Source: Opitutaceae bacterium (GTDB lineage: Bacteria > Verrucomicrobiota > Verrucomicrobiia > Opitutales > Opitutaceae). From it: a DNA stretch of 64,000 nt. The position numbers were made by a program, and so were the translations under genes. The notes under the pieces were generated by a model that saw nothing but the letters and a program-made list of their open reading frames with translations, was not told where the DNA came from and did not search any database. Each line of letters opens with the position of its first letter. Position 1 is the first letter of the stretch. Below, in pieces: positions 1 to 8,918 of this stretch. The DNA is taken from assembly GCA_041395105.1 (NCBI GenBank), contig JAWLBB010000004.1:62001-126000 (forward strand), read 5' to 3'.

Positions 1-1336
1 CGGCCAGCCCCGGACCGATATTGAAGAGGCAGGCGAAGACCGCGCTGATATTGCCATCCACGCTGATTCTGGGTTCAAAGATGGCAGTGACCGGGATGGC
101 GACCAGGCAGAGGATGGCGAGGATGACGAGGAAGGCCAGGACGTCGCGGGTGTAGCCATCGTCCAAGGTCCGGCCATTCACCACGATTCGGCGGACGACG
201 CTGGAGCGAAAGGACTTTTCAATGCTGTTGCGGCTGCTGAGGACGCCGACCACCAGTCGGATGACTTTCATGCCGCCGGCGGTTGAAGCGGAACAGCCGC
301 CGATCGCCATCAGCACGAGAAGGAGGATTTTCGGGAAGGCGGACCAGAGTTGGTAATCCTCGGTGGCGAATCCCGTCGTGGTCATGATCGAAGAAACCTG
401 GAAAGCAGAAGCCCGGAGGGCGTGGTGCCATCCGTGGGCAAGGTTTTCGCGCAGCAGGAAGGCTGCAATGGACAGGATCGAGACGAGCAGGATGAACAGA
501 TAGGCGTGGAACTCGGTATTTGTTCGAAGCACGCGGAAGCGGCCGCGGACGACCTGCAGAATAAGCAGAAAGCTGGTTCCTCCCACCACCATGAAGAAGG
601 TCATGGCCCATTCAAGGAAGGGACTCTGGAAGGCGGCCGCGCTGGCGTTGCGGGTGGAGAATCCCCCCGTCGAGAGCGTGGTGAACATGTGGCAGACCGC
701 GTCGAACCAGTTCATGCCACCGAGTCGGAAGACCACGGTGCAGACCACCGACAGCCCCAGGTAGAGCAACCACAGGTTCTTGACCGCGCTCTGAATACGA
801 CTCTCCTCGAAATCCGCGGTGTGACCGGAGGCTTCATGGGCGTAGAGGATCTTGCCGCCCGCGCCGAGGAAGCTGAGAATCGCGACGAAGAACACCACGA
901 CTCCCATGCCCCCGATCCATTGGCTGAGCGATCGCCAGAAAAGCAGGCTGGCCGGGAGTGTCTCGACCTCGGTGAAAATGGAGGCTCCCGTCGTGGTGAA
1001 TCCCGAGGCACTTTCGAAGAACGCATCGACCGGATCCATCCCGGGAACGATGAGATCGTAGGGAATCGCGCCAATGAAGCTGGCAAGGAGCCAGCCGATC
1101 CCGATGACAAAGAGGGCTTCTTTCTGAAAAAAACGGTGCGATGCCTCGCGGCCGAGAAAATGAAGAATTGCTCCGAGGCCGGCCGAGATGGCGACGCTCA
1201 CCCCGAAGCCCAGGAGGGCCCGCCCTTCGCCGGTGTTTTCCGAGAAGAGAAACGACACACCGAGGCAGGCCAGAAAGGCGGCGGCCAGGGCGTAAAGGAT
1301 GCCGCTGAGAAGGCGGAAAACCAGGGGGTAATTCAT
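1..1336 (-). CDS. trkH: Trk-type potassium uptake membrane subunit TrkH (3' end outside window)
   Basis: Potassium channel subunit of the Trk system in the inner membrane. The protein was read from the minus strand, starting MNYPLVFRLLSGILYALAAA; about 445 residues are visible and the C-terminus runs off the window. Filter-type loops typical of the TrkH/KtrB family are present: ASGFTTTGAS, LSTGGFSTRN and SIMTTTGFATEDY, plus GGCSASTAGGMKVIR after the third loop. Its ATG overlaps the trkA stop by 4 bp (ATGA), so the two are translationally coupled and should work together, with TrkA as the cytoplasmic gate. Identification is secure; only the end is unseen. Confidence 0.93.
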   Translation of the reverse strand, partial: MNYPLVFRLLSGILYALAAAFLACLGVSFLFSENTGEGRALLGFGVSVAISAGLGAILHFLGREASHRFFQKEALFVIGIGWLLASFIGAIPYDLIVPGMDPVDAFFESASGFTTTGASIFTEVETLPASLLFWRSLSQWIGGMGVVVFFVAILSFLGAGGKILYAHEASGHTADFEESRIQSAVKNLWLLYLGLSVVCTVVFRLGGMNWFDAVCHMFTTLSTGGFSTRNASAAAFQSPFLEWAMTFFMVVGGTSFLLILQVVRGRFRVLRTNTEFHAYLFILLVSILSIAAFLLRENLAHGWHHALRASAFQVSSIMTTTGFATEDYQLWSAFPKILLLVLMAIGGCSASTAGGMKVIRLVVGVLSSRNSIEKSFRSSVVRRIVVNGRTLDDGYTRDVLAFLVILAILCLVAIPVTAIFEPRISVDGNISAVFACLFNIGPGLA

Positions 1337-2685
1337 ACCGTCAGGGCGAGCAGCTCCTTCAGTTTGTCCTTCTGAACGATCGCCACGATATGGTCCTCGG
1401 CTTCAATAATGTCATTGGCTACGGGAGTCTTCGCCTGGAAGCGGTGGAGAAGGGCAACCACTACGCATCCCCGGGGCCATTTGATGTCCTTGAGCATCTG
1501 GCCGGCGGACGGGCTCTTCGGTCCGACCTTGACCTCGATGATCTTGCCGATGTCGCCGGGCAGACTCCCCAGATCGATATACGGTTCGCGGCTGATGTAG
1601 CGCAGGACCTCGTTTGCCGTCGCCACCCTGGGGGAGACAGCCAGTTCCACCCCCATGGCGACTTTGAGTTGCTCGAGAACTGCGGAGTAGTCGGAACGGT
1701 TGATGGCGAGCATGACGTGCTTGGTCCCGAGCTTGGAGGCTTGGAGACAGGTCATCACGTTGTCCTCGTCCGTCTTGGTGCAGGCCACGAAGAAATCGGC
1801 GCTCCCGATCTGCTCCTCTTCCAGCAGACGAAGCGAGGTTCCGGAGCCCTGGATGATGGTCACATCCGGAAAACGGTCGGCCAGTTTCCGACACCGGGCG
1901 GGATCGCTTTCAATGATGCGGATCTTGAATCGCGGATTGCTCAGCAATCGGACGAGGGAGACCGACATCTCGGCGCCACCCATGATGACAACCCGGATGA
2001 TATTGGTCCGGGAAGTATTCGGATCGAAAATCGAGCGCGCCTCAAAAAGCGCCTCGGGCTGACCGAAGACCGTGACGCTATCCCCAAGGGCGAGGCGGGT
2101 GTCGGCCCGGGCGACCATCGAGGTGTCACCCCGTTGCACAATCCCCACCCGGACCCGTCCGTCGAGACGGAGTTCGGCCAGTGATTTCCCGACGGCCTTT
2201 GAACCCTTGGTGATATCGATCAACTGCACTTCGATGTAGCCGCGGGCAAAGTCTTCAACGGCCACCCGGTTCGGACTGCGGATCGACTTGGCGATTTCAA
2301 CGGCGGCGAGCCTCTCCGGATTGATCAGATGATCGATCCCGAAATGGGTCTGGTAGTTGATGACCGAGTTGTCGCGGAACGTCTGATCGTGAATCCGGGT
2401 GAAGGTGAAGCGGGCCCCCAGAGCCTTGGCGAGAGACGAAGAGACGATGTTGGTTTCGTCGTCGCGGGTCATCGCCAGAAAGTAATCGCACTTCTCGACA
2501 CCGGCTTTGATCAGGGTTCGGGCGGAACTCCCGCTCTCGGGGATCACCCTGACATCGAACTCCTGCCGAAGTCGGGCTGCGCCGTCCTCATCGCGCTCAA
2601 TGACGGTGACGTCGTGATCGAACCGACTGAGGGTCTCGCAGAGATAGGATCCGACCTCGCCCGCGCCTACGATGATGATTCTCAT
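1333..2685 (-). CDS. trkA: Trk potassium transport regulatory subunit TrkA
   Basis: Cytosolic nucleotide-binding regulator that gates TrkH. At 450 residues it has the standard length and the duplicated RCK architecture: an N-terminal Rossmann fold starting MRIIIVGAGEVGSYLCETL with the dinucleotide glycine motif at residues 7-12, an RCK-C domain (about 140-220), a second Rossmann fold beginning RVVIMGGAEMSVSLVRLL near residue 230, and a final RCK-C. The start is the first Met before the glycine motif. It is followed directly by trkH with a 4-bp overlap. No gene lies in the 150 bp upstream, so the promoter is probably there. Confidence 0.94.
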   Translation of the reverse strand: MRIIIVGAGEVGSYLCETLSRFDHDVTVIERDEDGAARLRQEFDVRVIPESGSSARTLIKAGVEKCDYFLAMTRDDETNIVSSSLAKALGARFTFTRIHDQTFRDNSVINYQTHFGIDHLINPERLAAVEIAKSIRSPNRVAVEDFARGYIEVQLIDITKGSKAVGKSLAELRLDGRVRVGIVQRGDTSMVARADTRLALGDSVTVFGQPEALFEARSIFDPNTSRTNIIRVVIMGGAEMSVSLVRLLSNPRFKIRIIESDPARCRKLADRFPDVTIIQGSGTSLRLLEEEQIGSADFFVACTKTDEDNVMTCLQASKLGTKHVMLAINRSDYSAVLEQLKVAMGVELAVSPRVATANEVLRYISREPYIDLGSLPGDIGKIIEVKVGPKSPSAGQMLKDIKWPRGCVVVALLHRFQAKTPVANDIIEAEDHIVAIVQKDKLKELLALTV

Positions 2686-2823
2686 TCCAACGAAGCGTTA
2701 GGGGATCCGTTGGCGGGGGGCAAGCGGTTAACCCCGGAGCGGGGTCCATGCTAATGACCAGGTCGGTTTAGGACAACCGGTTGAGTCGATCAGACTGCGT
2801 CACTCGCTCGATACACCTTCAGC

Positions 2824-2840
2824 GGATTCTTCAAGAATCC
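2824..2840. other. Short perfect inverted repeat after the small membrane-protein gene
   Basis: GGATTCTT-C-AAGAATCC, 8-bp arms with a one-base centre, begins 1 bp past the stop of the 2842-3120 minus-strand gene. No T-run follows on that strand, so it is a weak terminator candidate, or a protein-binding palindrome between that gene and trkA. Confidence 0.3.
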
Positions 2841-2841
2841 C

Positions 2842-3120
2842 TCAGAAGAAGCAGGCCAGGAAAGCCCAGCCCAGGATCAGGACGACCAGAAGGGGGAGAA
2901 GGAGCACGGTGACCACGGAGGCAACGATCGAAATCGCGCCGATCGCGAGCTTTCCGACACCCGCGGCGACGGTAATGACTCCTGTTCCTACAGCGACGAG
3001 AACGAGAAGGGGAAGGATCACGACTCCGCCGATCAGAAGCAGGGGAAGCAGGACAGGCAACAGGGGAGCCAGCACGATAATCGCGATGATGGAGAGCAGG
3101 ATGGTGGCGAACGTCTTCAT
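2842..3120 (-). CDS. Small very hydrophobic membrane protein, unknown function
   Basis: About 92 residues, starting MKTFATILLSIIAIIVLAPL and ending FLACFF. Almost the whole chain is Leu/Val/Ile/Ala/Gly, with probably two or three membrane segments separated only by a short GTGVITVAAGVGKLAIG stretch. A longer frame begins at 3228, but I chose the Met at 3120 because AAGGAAC sits about 8 bp upstream as a ribosome binding site and the upstream part looks non-coding. No family recognised. It is a single gene between trkA and the divergent TonB-dependent receptor. Confidence 0.6.
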   Translation of the reverse strand: MKTFATILLSIIAIIVLAPLLPVLLPLLLIGGVVILPLLVLVAVGTGVITVAAGVGKLAIGAISIVASVVTVLLLPLLVVLILGWAFLACFF

Positions 3121-3388
3121 GGATTGGGTTCCTTGAAGGAATATACACCCGCCTGTGCCAAAAAGTTGCAGCAAATCGGCGGAAAATGAGGGGAGCTTCA
3201 CGGAAGACCGCGGCTGTCGGACACGCATTCGAGCTCAATCATCGGGTTCAACGGAACCATGGCGGAGAATCCGATGCCGGTCTGGCGCCCGCGCCATCCC
3301 GTCGAAGTCATGACTTATATGTTAACCTAATTCGATCTTCCATTAACAAAGGCTTGGCATCTCTGCATCGGCGCGCAACCTGCGTCCC

Positions 3389-5260
3389 ATGCGTCGTCTT
3401 CCCGCACTCGTCCTGGCGAACCTGATTGTCTGGCCCATTGTTGGGTCCGGGCAGGAGACCGGGGTGGTCATCCCAAAAGAAAGCGCGACGATCGCCCTGC
3501 CGGAGTTCATCCTGGTCGAGCAGCGGGTGGCCAATGATGAACCCGTGGTCACATTCGCCATGCCGGTGACGCTGCTGCGCTACGAACCCCAGGTGGATCT
3601 GCAGACCCGCAATTTCGGGGAGGCCCAGGGCGACATCACCATCCGCGGTGGCATTTTCGAGAATTCGGGCATTCAGGTGGGCGGTTGGAGTCTGTTTGAT
3701 CCCCAGACCGGCCACTATCTGGCGGAAATACCGATTTCTCCGCGGATGTTGGACGGCGCCCGGGTGCTGACCGGGATCGACCATGCCGCGGCCGGCTTCA
3801 ATGCGACTGTGGGCACGGTGCGCTATGGTTGGGCTCCCATTCGCACCGGTGGATTTGTCGAGGCAGGCTACGGGAGCCACAACCTCATCCGCTGCGTCGC
3901 CTACGGAGCGATCGACAGTCTGGTCGATCGATCCGACTGGAAGGTCGGAGCCGACCTTGAGGTGGCCTACTCGCAGAGTGACGGAGCCCTCCCGGACGGA
4001 GATCACGAGTTCACCCGGTATGCGGGACGGATCCAGTCGAGAGGAGAGGTCTTCCAGACCGACATCGTGGCGAGCTATCAGCACAAATTCTTTGGATGGC
4101 CCAATCTCTACACGCCCTTCGGCGTGGCGGAGACCGACGACCTGGAAACGACGCTGGTCGGCTTCTCACACCGGGTGGAAACCGGAGCGCATAGCTGGGT
4201 CCGTTTCGGTGGCTACTACCGGGACAACCGGGATGACTACGAGTTTGACCGCTACCGACCCGGAATCTTCAACCCTTATGAACACGAAACCAAGGTGACC
4301 GGTCTCGACCTGGAAGGGCGCTTCCAGCTCCGGGACTGGGAAATGGGGTGGCGGGCGGAAATGCTCAGCGACCAACTCGAATCCACGGCATTGACCTATG
4401 GTCCCTTCATGTCGCGGTCCTATGTCAAGGGATCGGTGACCGGATCACGAACCTGGGGAGATCCGGTCGGCACCGAGACCGGGTTGACCCTGGGGTTGAC
4501 CGCGGAGGACACCAATCGCGACGGCGGATTTGTGGGGCCTCTTCTTGAAATCTGGCGGTCGGGGGCCTGGGGTGACGGTCGCTGGCGGCTGGGCGGGCAG
4601 GTGACCGGGACGTCTCAAGTGCCCGGATACACGGCAATCGGTTCGAACCCCGACGGGGGCCTGTTCCGCGGCAATCCGGACCTGGTCCGTGAAGAGAGCC
4701 TGCAGGCGGAAATCAACGGCGAATGGCGCTCCGGTTCCCGGTCAATCGAGGCGTCGCTCTTCTATCGTGATGACGATCCACTCGTCGACTGGACCTATAC
4801 GGCCTCGTCCTCGAATGCCCGCAAGGCCAATCCGGTGGCGATCGAGACGGTCGGCGTCGAGGTGATCGCCACCCAGCAATGGGAGTCCGTCGATCTCATC
4901 CTTGGCTACACCTGGCTGGACAAGTACGCGGATTACCTGGGAGCCACCGTCGATGCCAGCTTCTATGCCCTGAACCATGCCCGGCACCGCATCACGGCGG
5001 CCCTGGTCTGGCGGATCGGCCGCGAATTCGAGGTGCGCAGTGACAATGAATGGCGGATCCAGGAGCCCAATGCCCTGCGGACAATCGGCGGTGACAACGC
5101 TCTTCTTTCGTCATTGAGTCTGCACTACAGTCCGCAAAGGTGGGACGGACTGCGCCTGATCCTGGCGGTCGACAATCTCTGGGACAGCGAATTCCAGGAG
5201 CTGCCGGCGGTCCCGGCCGCACCCCGGCAGTGGTCGGGCAGCGTGTCCTGGAGTTGGTAG
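3389..5260 (+). CDS. TonB-dependent outer-membrane receptor
   Basis: A 623-residue outer-membrane beta-barrel importer. It has a signal peptide (MRRLPALVLANLIVWPIVGSG), a plug domain at about residues 50-160 containing DITIRGGIFENSGIQVGG, then a barrel with alternating aromatic/glycine strands. It ends in an aromatic terminal strand (SGSVSWSW), the usual barrel-assembly signal. Size and plug resemble BtuB-like receptors, but the substrate cannot be told; the 150-bp upstream region is too short for a cobalamin riboswitch and shows none. No clear TonB box is visible, although energy would come from an ExbB/ExbD/TonB complex such as the one at 32-36 kb. It stands alone, divergent from the small membrane protein. 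Confidence 0.85.
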   Translation: MRRLPALVLANLIVWPIVGSGQETGVVIPKESATIALPEFILVEQRVANDEPVVTFAMPVTLLRYEPQVDLQTRNFGEAQGDITIRGGIFENSGIQVGGWSLFDPQTGHYLAEIPISPRMLDGARVLTGIDHAAAGFNATVGTVRYGWAPIRTGGFVEAGYGSHNLIRCVAYGAIDSLVDRSDWKVGADLEVAYSQSDGALPDGDHEFTRYAGRIQSRGEVFQTDIVASYQHKFFGWPNLYTPFGVAETDDLETTLVGFSHRVETGAHSWVRFGGYYRDNRDDYEFDRYRPGIFNPYEHETKVTGLDLEGRFQLRDWEMGWRAEMLSDQLESTALTYGPFMSRSYVKGSVTGSRTWGDPVGTETGLTLGLTAEDTNRDGGFVGPLLEIWRSGAWGDGRWRLGGQVTGTSQVPGYTAIGSNPDGGLFRGNPDLVREESLQAEINGEWRSGSRSIEASLFYRDDDPLVDWTYTASSSNARKANPVAIETVGVEVIATQQWESVDLILGYTWLDKYADYLGATVDASFYALNHARHRITAALVWRIGREFEVRSDNEWRIQEPNALRTIGGDNALLSSLSLHYSPQRWDGLRLILAVDNLWDSEFQELPAVPAAPRQWSGSVSWSW

Positions 5261-5298
5261 CCGGTGGCGGAGGACGGATGACGGTGGACGTATGGCCG

Positions 5299-5348
5299 TC
5301 TCGTTGATACGCCGGGACAAGTCCGGCTTCTCGTTGATACGCCGGGAC
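5299..5348. repeat. Two tandem copies of a 20-bp repeat with 30-bp period
   Basis: TCTCGTTGATACGCCGGGAC occurs at 5299-5318 and again at 5329-5348. The intervening AAGTCCGGCT lets GCCGGGAC pair imperfectly with GTCCGGC as a hairpin. It lies in the 180-bp gap between the receptor and the methyltransferase. Two copies only, so it is not a CRISPR array; probably a decayed palindromic repeat. Confidence 0.6.
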
Positions 5349-5440
5349 GAGGAGGACGGTTCGGTGGTCCCGCGCATTGTCGTTGTCGAGCAGGGGCCTG
5401 TTGTGATTCGATCTTCGAGTCCGCCGTTGATGACCGTTTT

Positions 5441-6622
5441 ATGACCACTTCTGATCCGCGCCAGGAATTCATCGAAGCACTGACGGCGAGCGTCCGGGAA
5501 GGAAACTTCGTCCGAATGACGCTGGGGAAGCCGCGTGGTGCGGATCCGACCCTGCGTAATCTTTACGTCCGGCCCATCGAGCTCCGCGATCTGCCCCACC
5601 TCACCTTTCTCTGGCGGTACGAGCGGCAGGACATCACCAAGAACCATCTTCGGGAAGAGGCACTGTCCGAATTAGGCGCGTTGATCGGAGGAGATTTCCA
5701 CAGTGCCCACCTCTTCACGACCGCCCGCACCTTCCAACTGGAGTTCAACAAGAAGGGTAAACCCCGCTTGACGACCGGTCCGGCGGTTGGCTCCAGCCCG
5801 GACCTGGATCACGACCGATCCAAGGTGCGCCTGCTGCCCGCAGAGAGCCAGACCTGGCTTCGGGCCCTCGGCGTCACGACTGATAACGGGACGATCCGGA
5901 CCGGCATGGCGGCCAAGCACCGGCAGATCCACAGGTTTGTGGAGATCCTCAGCCATCTCCTGGCGGACGCGCCGTTGCCGACGGATCGACCGGTGGAAGT
6001 GGCCGACATGGGCTGCGGCAAGGGCTACCTTACGTTTGCGGCATTCGATTACTTCAATGCTGTGGCGAATCGCTCTACACGGGTCCATGGGATCGAAACG
6101 CGCGAGGAGCTGGTTCGGCTCGCAAACCGAATCGCGGATGAAACCGGACGGGACGGTCTGGATTTCGAGCGGGGAACGATCGAGTCGGTGAAGCTGGCTT
6201 CAATTGATGTCCTCATTGCGCTGCATGCCTGCGACACGGCAACCGACGATGCGCTGGCGCGAGGGATCGCTTCGCGTGCCGCGCTCATCGTGGTGGCGCC
6301 TTGTTGTCAGAAGGAACTGCGCCCGCAGCTGCGGGCGGCACCGGTCCTGGCCCCGGCTTTGCGTCACGGAATTTTCCAGGAAAGGCACGCCGAGTTTGTG
6401 ACCGACGCCCTTCGCGCATTATTGCTCGAATGGGCGGGTTACGAGACCAAGGTATTCGAATTCATCTCAACTGAACACACGGCCAAAAACACCATGATCA
6501 CGGCGATCCGGTCGGATCGGCCGGTCGGTGATGAGGTTTGTGCTTCCCGTGTGCGTGAACTCGCTGCGTTTTACGGTATCCGGACCCAGGCTCTGGCCCG
6601 GCACCTGGGATTTGGGTTGTAG
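5441..6622 (+). CDS. SAM-dependent methyltransferase (Methyltransf_32 / METTL25-like type)
   Basis: 393 residues. The N-terminal ~170 residues form an accessory domain without a recognised motif. The C-terminal half is a class I methyltransferase: motif I VADMGCGKGYLTFAAFDYF near residue 187, an acidic ribose-binding position in VHGIETREEL, and IALHACDTATDDALARG followed by VVAPCCQKELRPQL. The HACDTATD and CCQKE signatures are characteristic of the PF13679 family, some members of which act on RNA or protein; the substrate here is unknown. It is a single gene ending in a region with a convergent terminator-like hairpin. Confidence 0.8.
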   Translation: MTTSDPRQEFIEALTASVREGNFVRMTLGKPRGADPTLRNLYVRPIELRDLPHLTFLWRYERQDITKNHLREEALSELGALIGGDFHSAHLFTTARTFQLEFNKKGKPRLTTGPAVGSSPDLDHDRSKVRLLPAESQTWLRALGVTTDNGTIRTGMAAKHRQIHRFVEILSHLLADAPLPTDRPVEVADMGCGKGYLTFAAFDYFNAVANRSTRVHGIETREELVRLANRIADETGRDGLDFERGTIESVKLASIDVLIALHACDTATDDALARGIASRAALIVVAPCCQKELRPQLRAAPVLAPALRHGIFQERHAEFVTDALRALLLEWAGYETKVFEFISTEHTAKNTMITAIRSDRPVGDEVCASRVRELAAFYGIRTQALARHLGFGL

Positions 6623-6660
6623 CGGTAGAGAGGACGGGAGAGAAGGAACTGCAAAGAACG

Positions 6661-6707
6661 AAAGAACAGAAGGTTTGGAGCGGATATCGTAAACCCCTCT
6701 GTTCTTT
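6661..6707. terminator. Bidirectional terminator candidate between convergent genes
   Basis: AAAGAACAGA-AGGTTT (6661-6676) pairs with AAACCCCTCTGTTCTTT (6691-6707), with one bulged base and a 14-nt loop. The methyltransferase and the MsbA-like gene converge here. The A-rich start and T-rich end of the stem give a U-rich 3' side in both directions, fitting a shared terminator. Confidence 0.6.
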
Positions 6708-6827
6708 GATTCGTGGTATTCCTCCTGCCCGGGCTCGGATCAGCGCGAAGTGTTGTTTCTGCTTTTGGTCGCTCTGAGGGTAAGCCCGGCGCCTGCGCAG
6801 TACTTTCGCAGCAGAGATGGAAGAATG

Positions 6828-8711
6828 CTAAGGTTGGGCCTGTCTCTCGTAGAGGTTGCGGTAAAGGGGGCTGGTTCCCATCAGCTCCTCGTGGGAACCG
6901 CGCGCGGTGATCCGGCCGTTGTCGAAGACGAGGATCTGGCCCGCGTCCCGGATGGTGGAGAAGCGGTGAGCGATGATCAGGACGGTCTTTCCCTGCATCA
7001 ATTCCTTCAGGGCGGTCTGGATTTTTTCCTCGCTCTCCGAATCGAGGGCGGAAGTGGCCTCGTCGAGGATGAGAATCGGGGCATTGCGCAGAAAAGCCCG
7101 CCCCACGGCCAGGCGTTGTTTCTGTCCACCGGAAAGCATGACGCCGCGTTCGCCGACGACGGTGTCGTACCCATTGGGGAGTTTCACGATGAATTCATGG
7201 GCGAAGGCCGCACGGGAGGCCGCCTCCACTTCCTCCTGGCTGGCCTCGGGTTTGCCGATGCGCAGGTTCATCCCGATGGTCTCATTGAAGAGGACGGGGT
7301 CCTGGGGAACAAGAGCGATGTTCCTTCGCAGGTCGGCCAGGCGCATCGTCCGGATGTCAATGCCGTCGATCTCCACAGACCCGGTGGTGGCATCGTAGAA
7401 ACGGGGAACCAGGTTGGCAAAGGTGGTCTTGCCGGCTCCGCTCGGGCCGACGAGGGCGCAGACCATGCCGGTCGGGATGGTCACGTTCACTTCACGCAGG
7501 GCGGCGCCGTCGCTGTTGTAGGAAAAGGTGACATCGCGGAAATCCAGAGTGCCCCGGAGTCTCTCGATCGCGACCGGATTCTCAGGGTCGCGGATGGTTA
7601 CGGGCTCCTCAAGGACGACTTCGAGGCGGTCAAGAGCGGCCAATCCGCGTTTCAACTCGCTGTTCAGATTGCCCAGTTTCTTGATCGGTTCGTAACAGGC
7701 ATAGAGCGCGAAGATGATGGCGAGGAAGGATCCAAGGGGAACCTGAGCCTTGAAGGCGTAGACAAAGGTGACGGAGATACCTACGGCCGAGATGATCTCG
7801 ATCGCCGGGGTAAGTGCGGTTGCGTATTTGACCACCTTCATCTGGGCCCGGATAAGGGCCTCGGTGACGGTGGCGAACCGGTTCGTCTCGTACTCCTCGA
7901 GACTGAAGGCGCGGACTTCACGGGCAACGGCCAGATTTTCGCTCATCCGGTCGGTGACCGAGCCCAGCTGTTTCTGGAGGTTGGCCGCCCGCTTATCGAG
8001 TTTGTTTCCGACGAAGCGGATGGGAAGGACGCAGAGCGGGACGACCGCCAGGCTGACCAGAACGAGTCCCACCCCGCGTTCCGCCAAGGTGAGGTAAACC
8101 AATACGGAGATGGAACTGACCAGGGTGATCGGCTGCTTGAAGACCTCGTTGGCAACCGTGGTCAGGGTGACCTGCAACTGGTTGGTGTCGGCCAGGCCCC
8201 TGGAGATGAGGTCGCCCGACGACTTGTTCTGAAAGAAAGCGAGAGGAAGGACCTGGAGTTTGCGGAAGAAGTCCAGGCGCAGAGATTCGAGGACGCGGAC
8301 GCCGGCCAGTTGAATCAGGTAGGTGTTGAGGTAGCCGGCCAGGCCACGGACCAGGAAGATGAGCGGAAGCCAGATGGCCGCGAGGAAGACCTCCCAGGCG
8401 GCGACTTCCCGGGGGTCTTTCGGCGGACTCTCGTCGCCGGAGACAGTGGATTTTTGAGCCGGAACGGCAGCGGTGCCCGGGAAATCCATTTTGAAGCCGG
8501 AGGCGTCGTCGCCCTTGGCCACGATTTCCTGCGGAAAGATCCGGGGAAAGACATACTTGGCCATGAGGGGCAGGCCGGCCCCGTTGGCCACTCCGTAGAT
8601 GAGGCCGCAGAGCAGGGCCAGTGCGATGATGCTGCGGACACCCCTCAGGTAACGCAGATAGGGTCGAAAACGGTGAAGCGTTCCCGTCTTCTTTGCCGGG
8701 GTGCCGGTCAT
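6828..8711 (-). CDS. MsbA-like ABC exporter (fused transmembrane and ATPase domains)
   Basis: 627 residues: a type I exporter half-transporter that would flip a lipid or lipid-linked molecule across the inner membrane as a homodimer. The membrane domain spans residues 25-350. The nucleotide-binding domain follows: Walker A GPSGAGKTT (422-430), signature LSGGQKQRLAVGRA, Walker B ILILDEATSALDSESE and switch histidine in AHRFSTIR, all intact. An unusually long hydrophilic loop (about residues 55-105) separates the first two membrane segments. MsbA is the most likely assignment in an organism with lipid A, but drug export cannot be excluded. It lies downstream of the opp genes, after a 207-bp gap with a hairpin. 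Confidence 0.82.
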   Translation of the reverse strand: MTGTPAKKTGTLHRFRPYLRYLRGVRSIIALALLCGLIYGVANGAGLPLMAKYVFPRIFPQEIVAKGDDASGFKMDFPGTAAVPAQKSTVSGDESPPKDPREVAAWEVFLAAIWLPLIFLVRGLAGYLNTYLIQLAGVRVLESLRLDFFRKLQVLPLAFFQNKSSGDLISRGLADTNQLQVTLTTVANEVFKQPITLVSSISVLVYLTLAERGVGLVLVSLAVVPLCVLPIRFVGNKLDKRAANLQKQLGSVTDRMSENLAVAREVRAFSLEEYETNRFATVTEALIRAQMKVVKYATALTPAIEIISAVGISVTFVYAFKAQVPLGSFLAIIFALYACYEPIKKLGNLNSELKRGLAALDRLEVVLEEPVTIRDPENPVAIERLRGTLDFRDVTFSYNSDGAALREVNVTIPTGMVCALVGPSGAGKTTFANLVPRFYDATTGSVEIDGIDIRTMRLADLRRNIALVPQDPVLFNETIGMNLRIGKPEASQEEVEAASRAAFAHEFIVKLPNGYDTVVGERGVMLSGGQKQRLAVGRAFLRNAPILILDEATSALDSESEEKIQTALKELMQGKTVLIIAHRFSTIRDAGQILVFDNGRITARGSHEELMGTSPLYRNLYERQAQP

Positions 8712-8835
8712 CAGGCGGAACAGGCCTCCGGGAATGACGCGGACCAGGGGCCGGCCCTGTCCGCCTCCGATTGATCAGGGAGCTGAAGCCGATGGTGCAG
8801 GACTGCTTTGACGGTTTTCGAAGAAACACCAAGGA

Positions 8836-8855
8836 CACTTCGACACAGCGAAGTG
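8836..8855 (-). terminator. Hairpin between oppC and the MsbA-like gene
   Basis: CACTTCG-ACACAG-CGAAGTG, perfect 7-bp arms, lies in the gap downstream of oppC on the minus strand. The following transcript is T-rich (TCCTTGGTGTTTCTTCG) but has no clean T-run. Possible weak terminator of the long pyrF-opp operon. Confidence 0.35.
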
Positions 8856-8918
8856 GCGACAACCCGGTGAGATGGACGAGTTGGAAAAGCCACTGGATTC
8901 CGTCCCTCGGATGCCGGC

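Noticed and set aside
350..1375. Long plus-strand open frame (341 codons) opposite trkH
   Set aside because: Its product is low-complexity, Glu/Gly/Arg-rich and antisense to a clear TrkH; it is a by-product of high GC codon use.
3239..3388. Cobalamin riboswitch before the TonB-dependent receptor
   Set aside because: The leader is short and no B12-box-like sequence was seen.
5299..5348. Possible CRISPR-like repeat
   Set aside because: Only two copies, a 10-bp gap between them and no cas genes.
6750..8774. 674-codon plus-strand open frame
   Set aside because: Exactly antisense to the MsbA-like exporter, with no recognisable domain.
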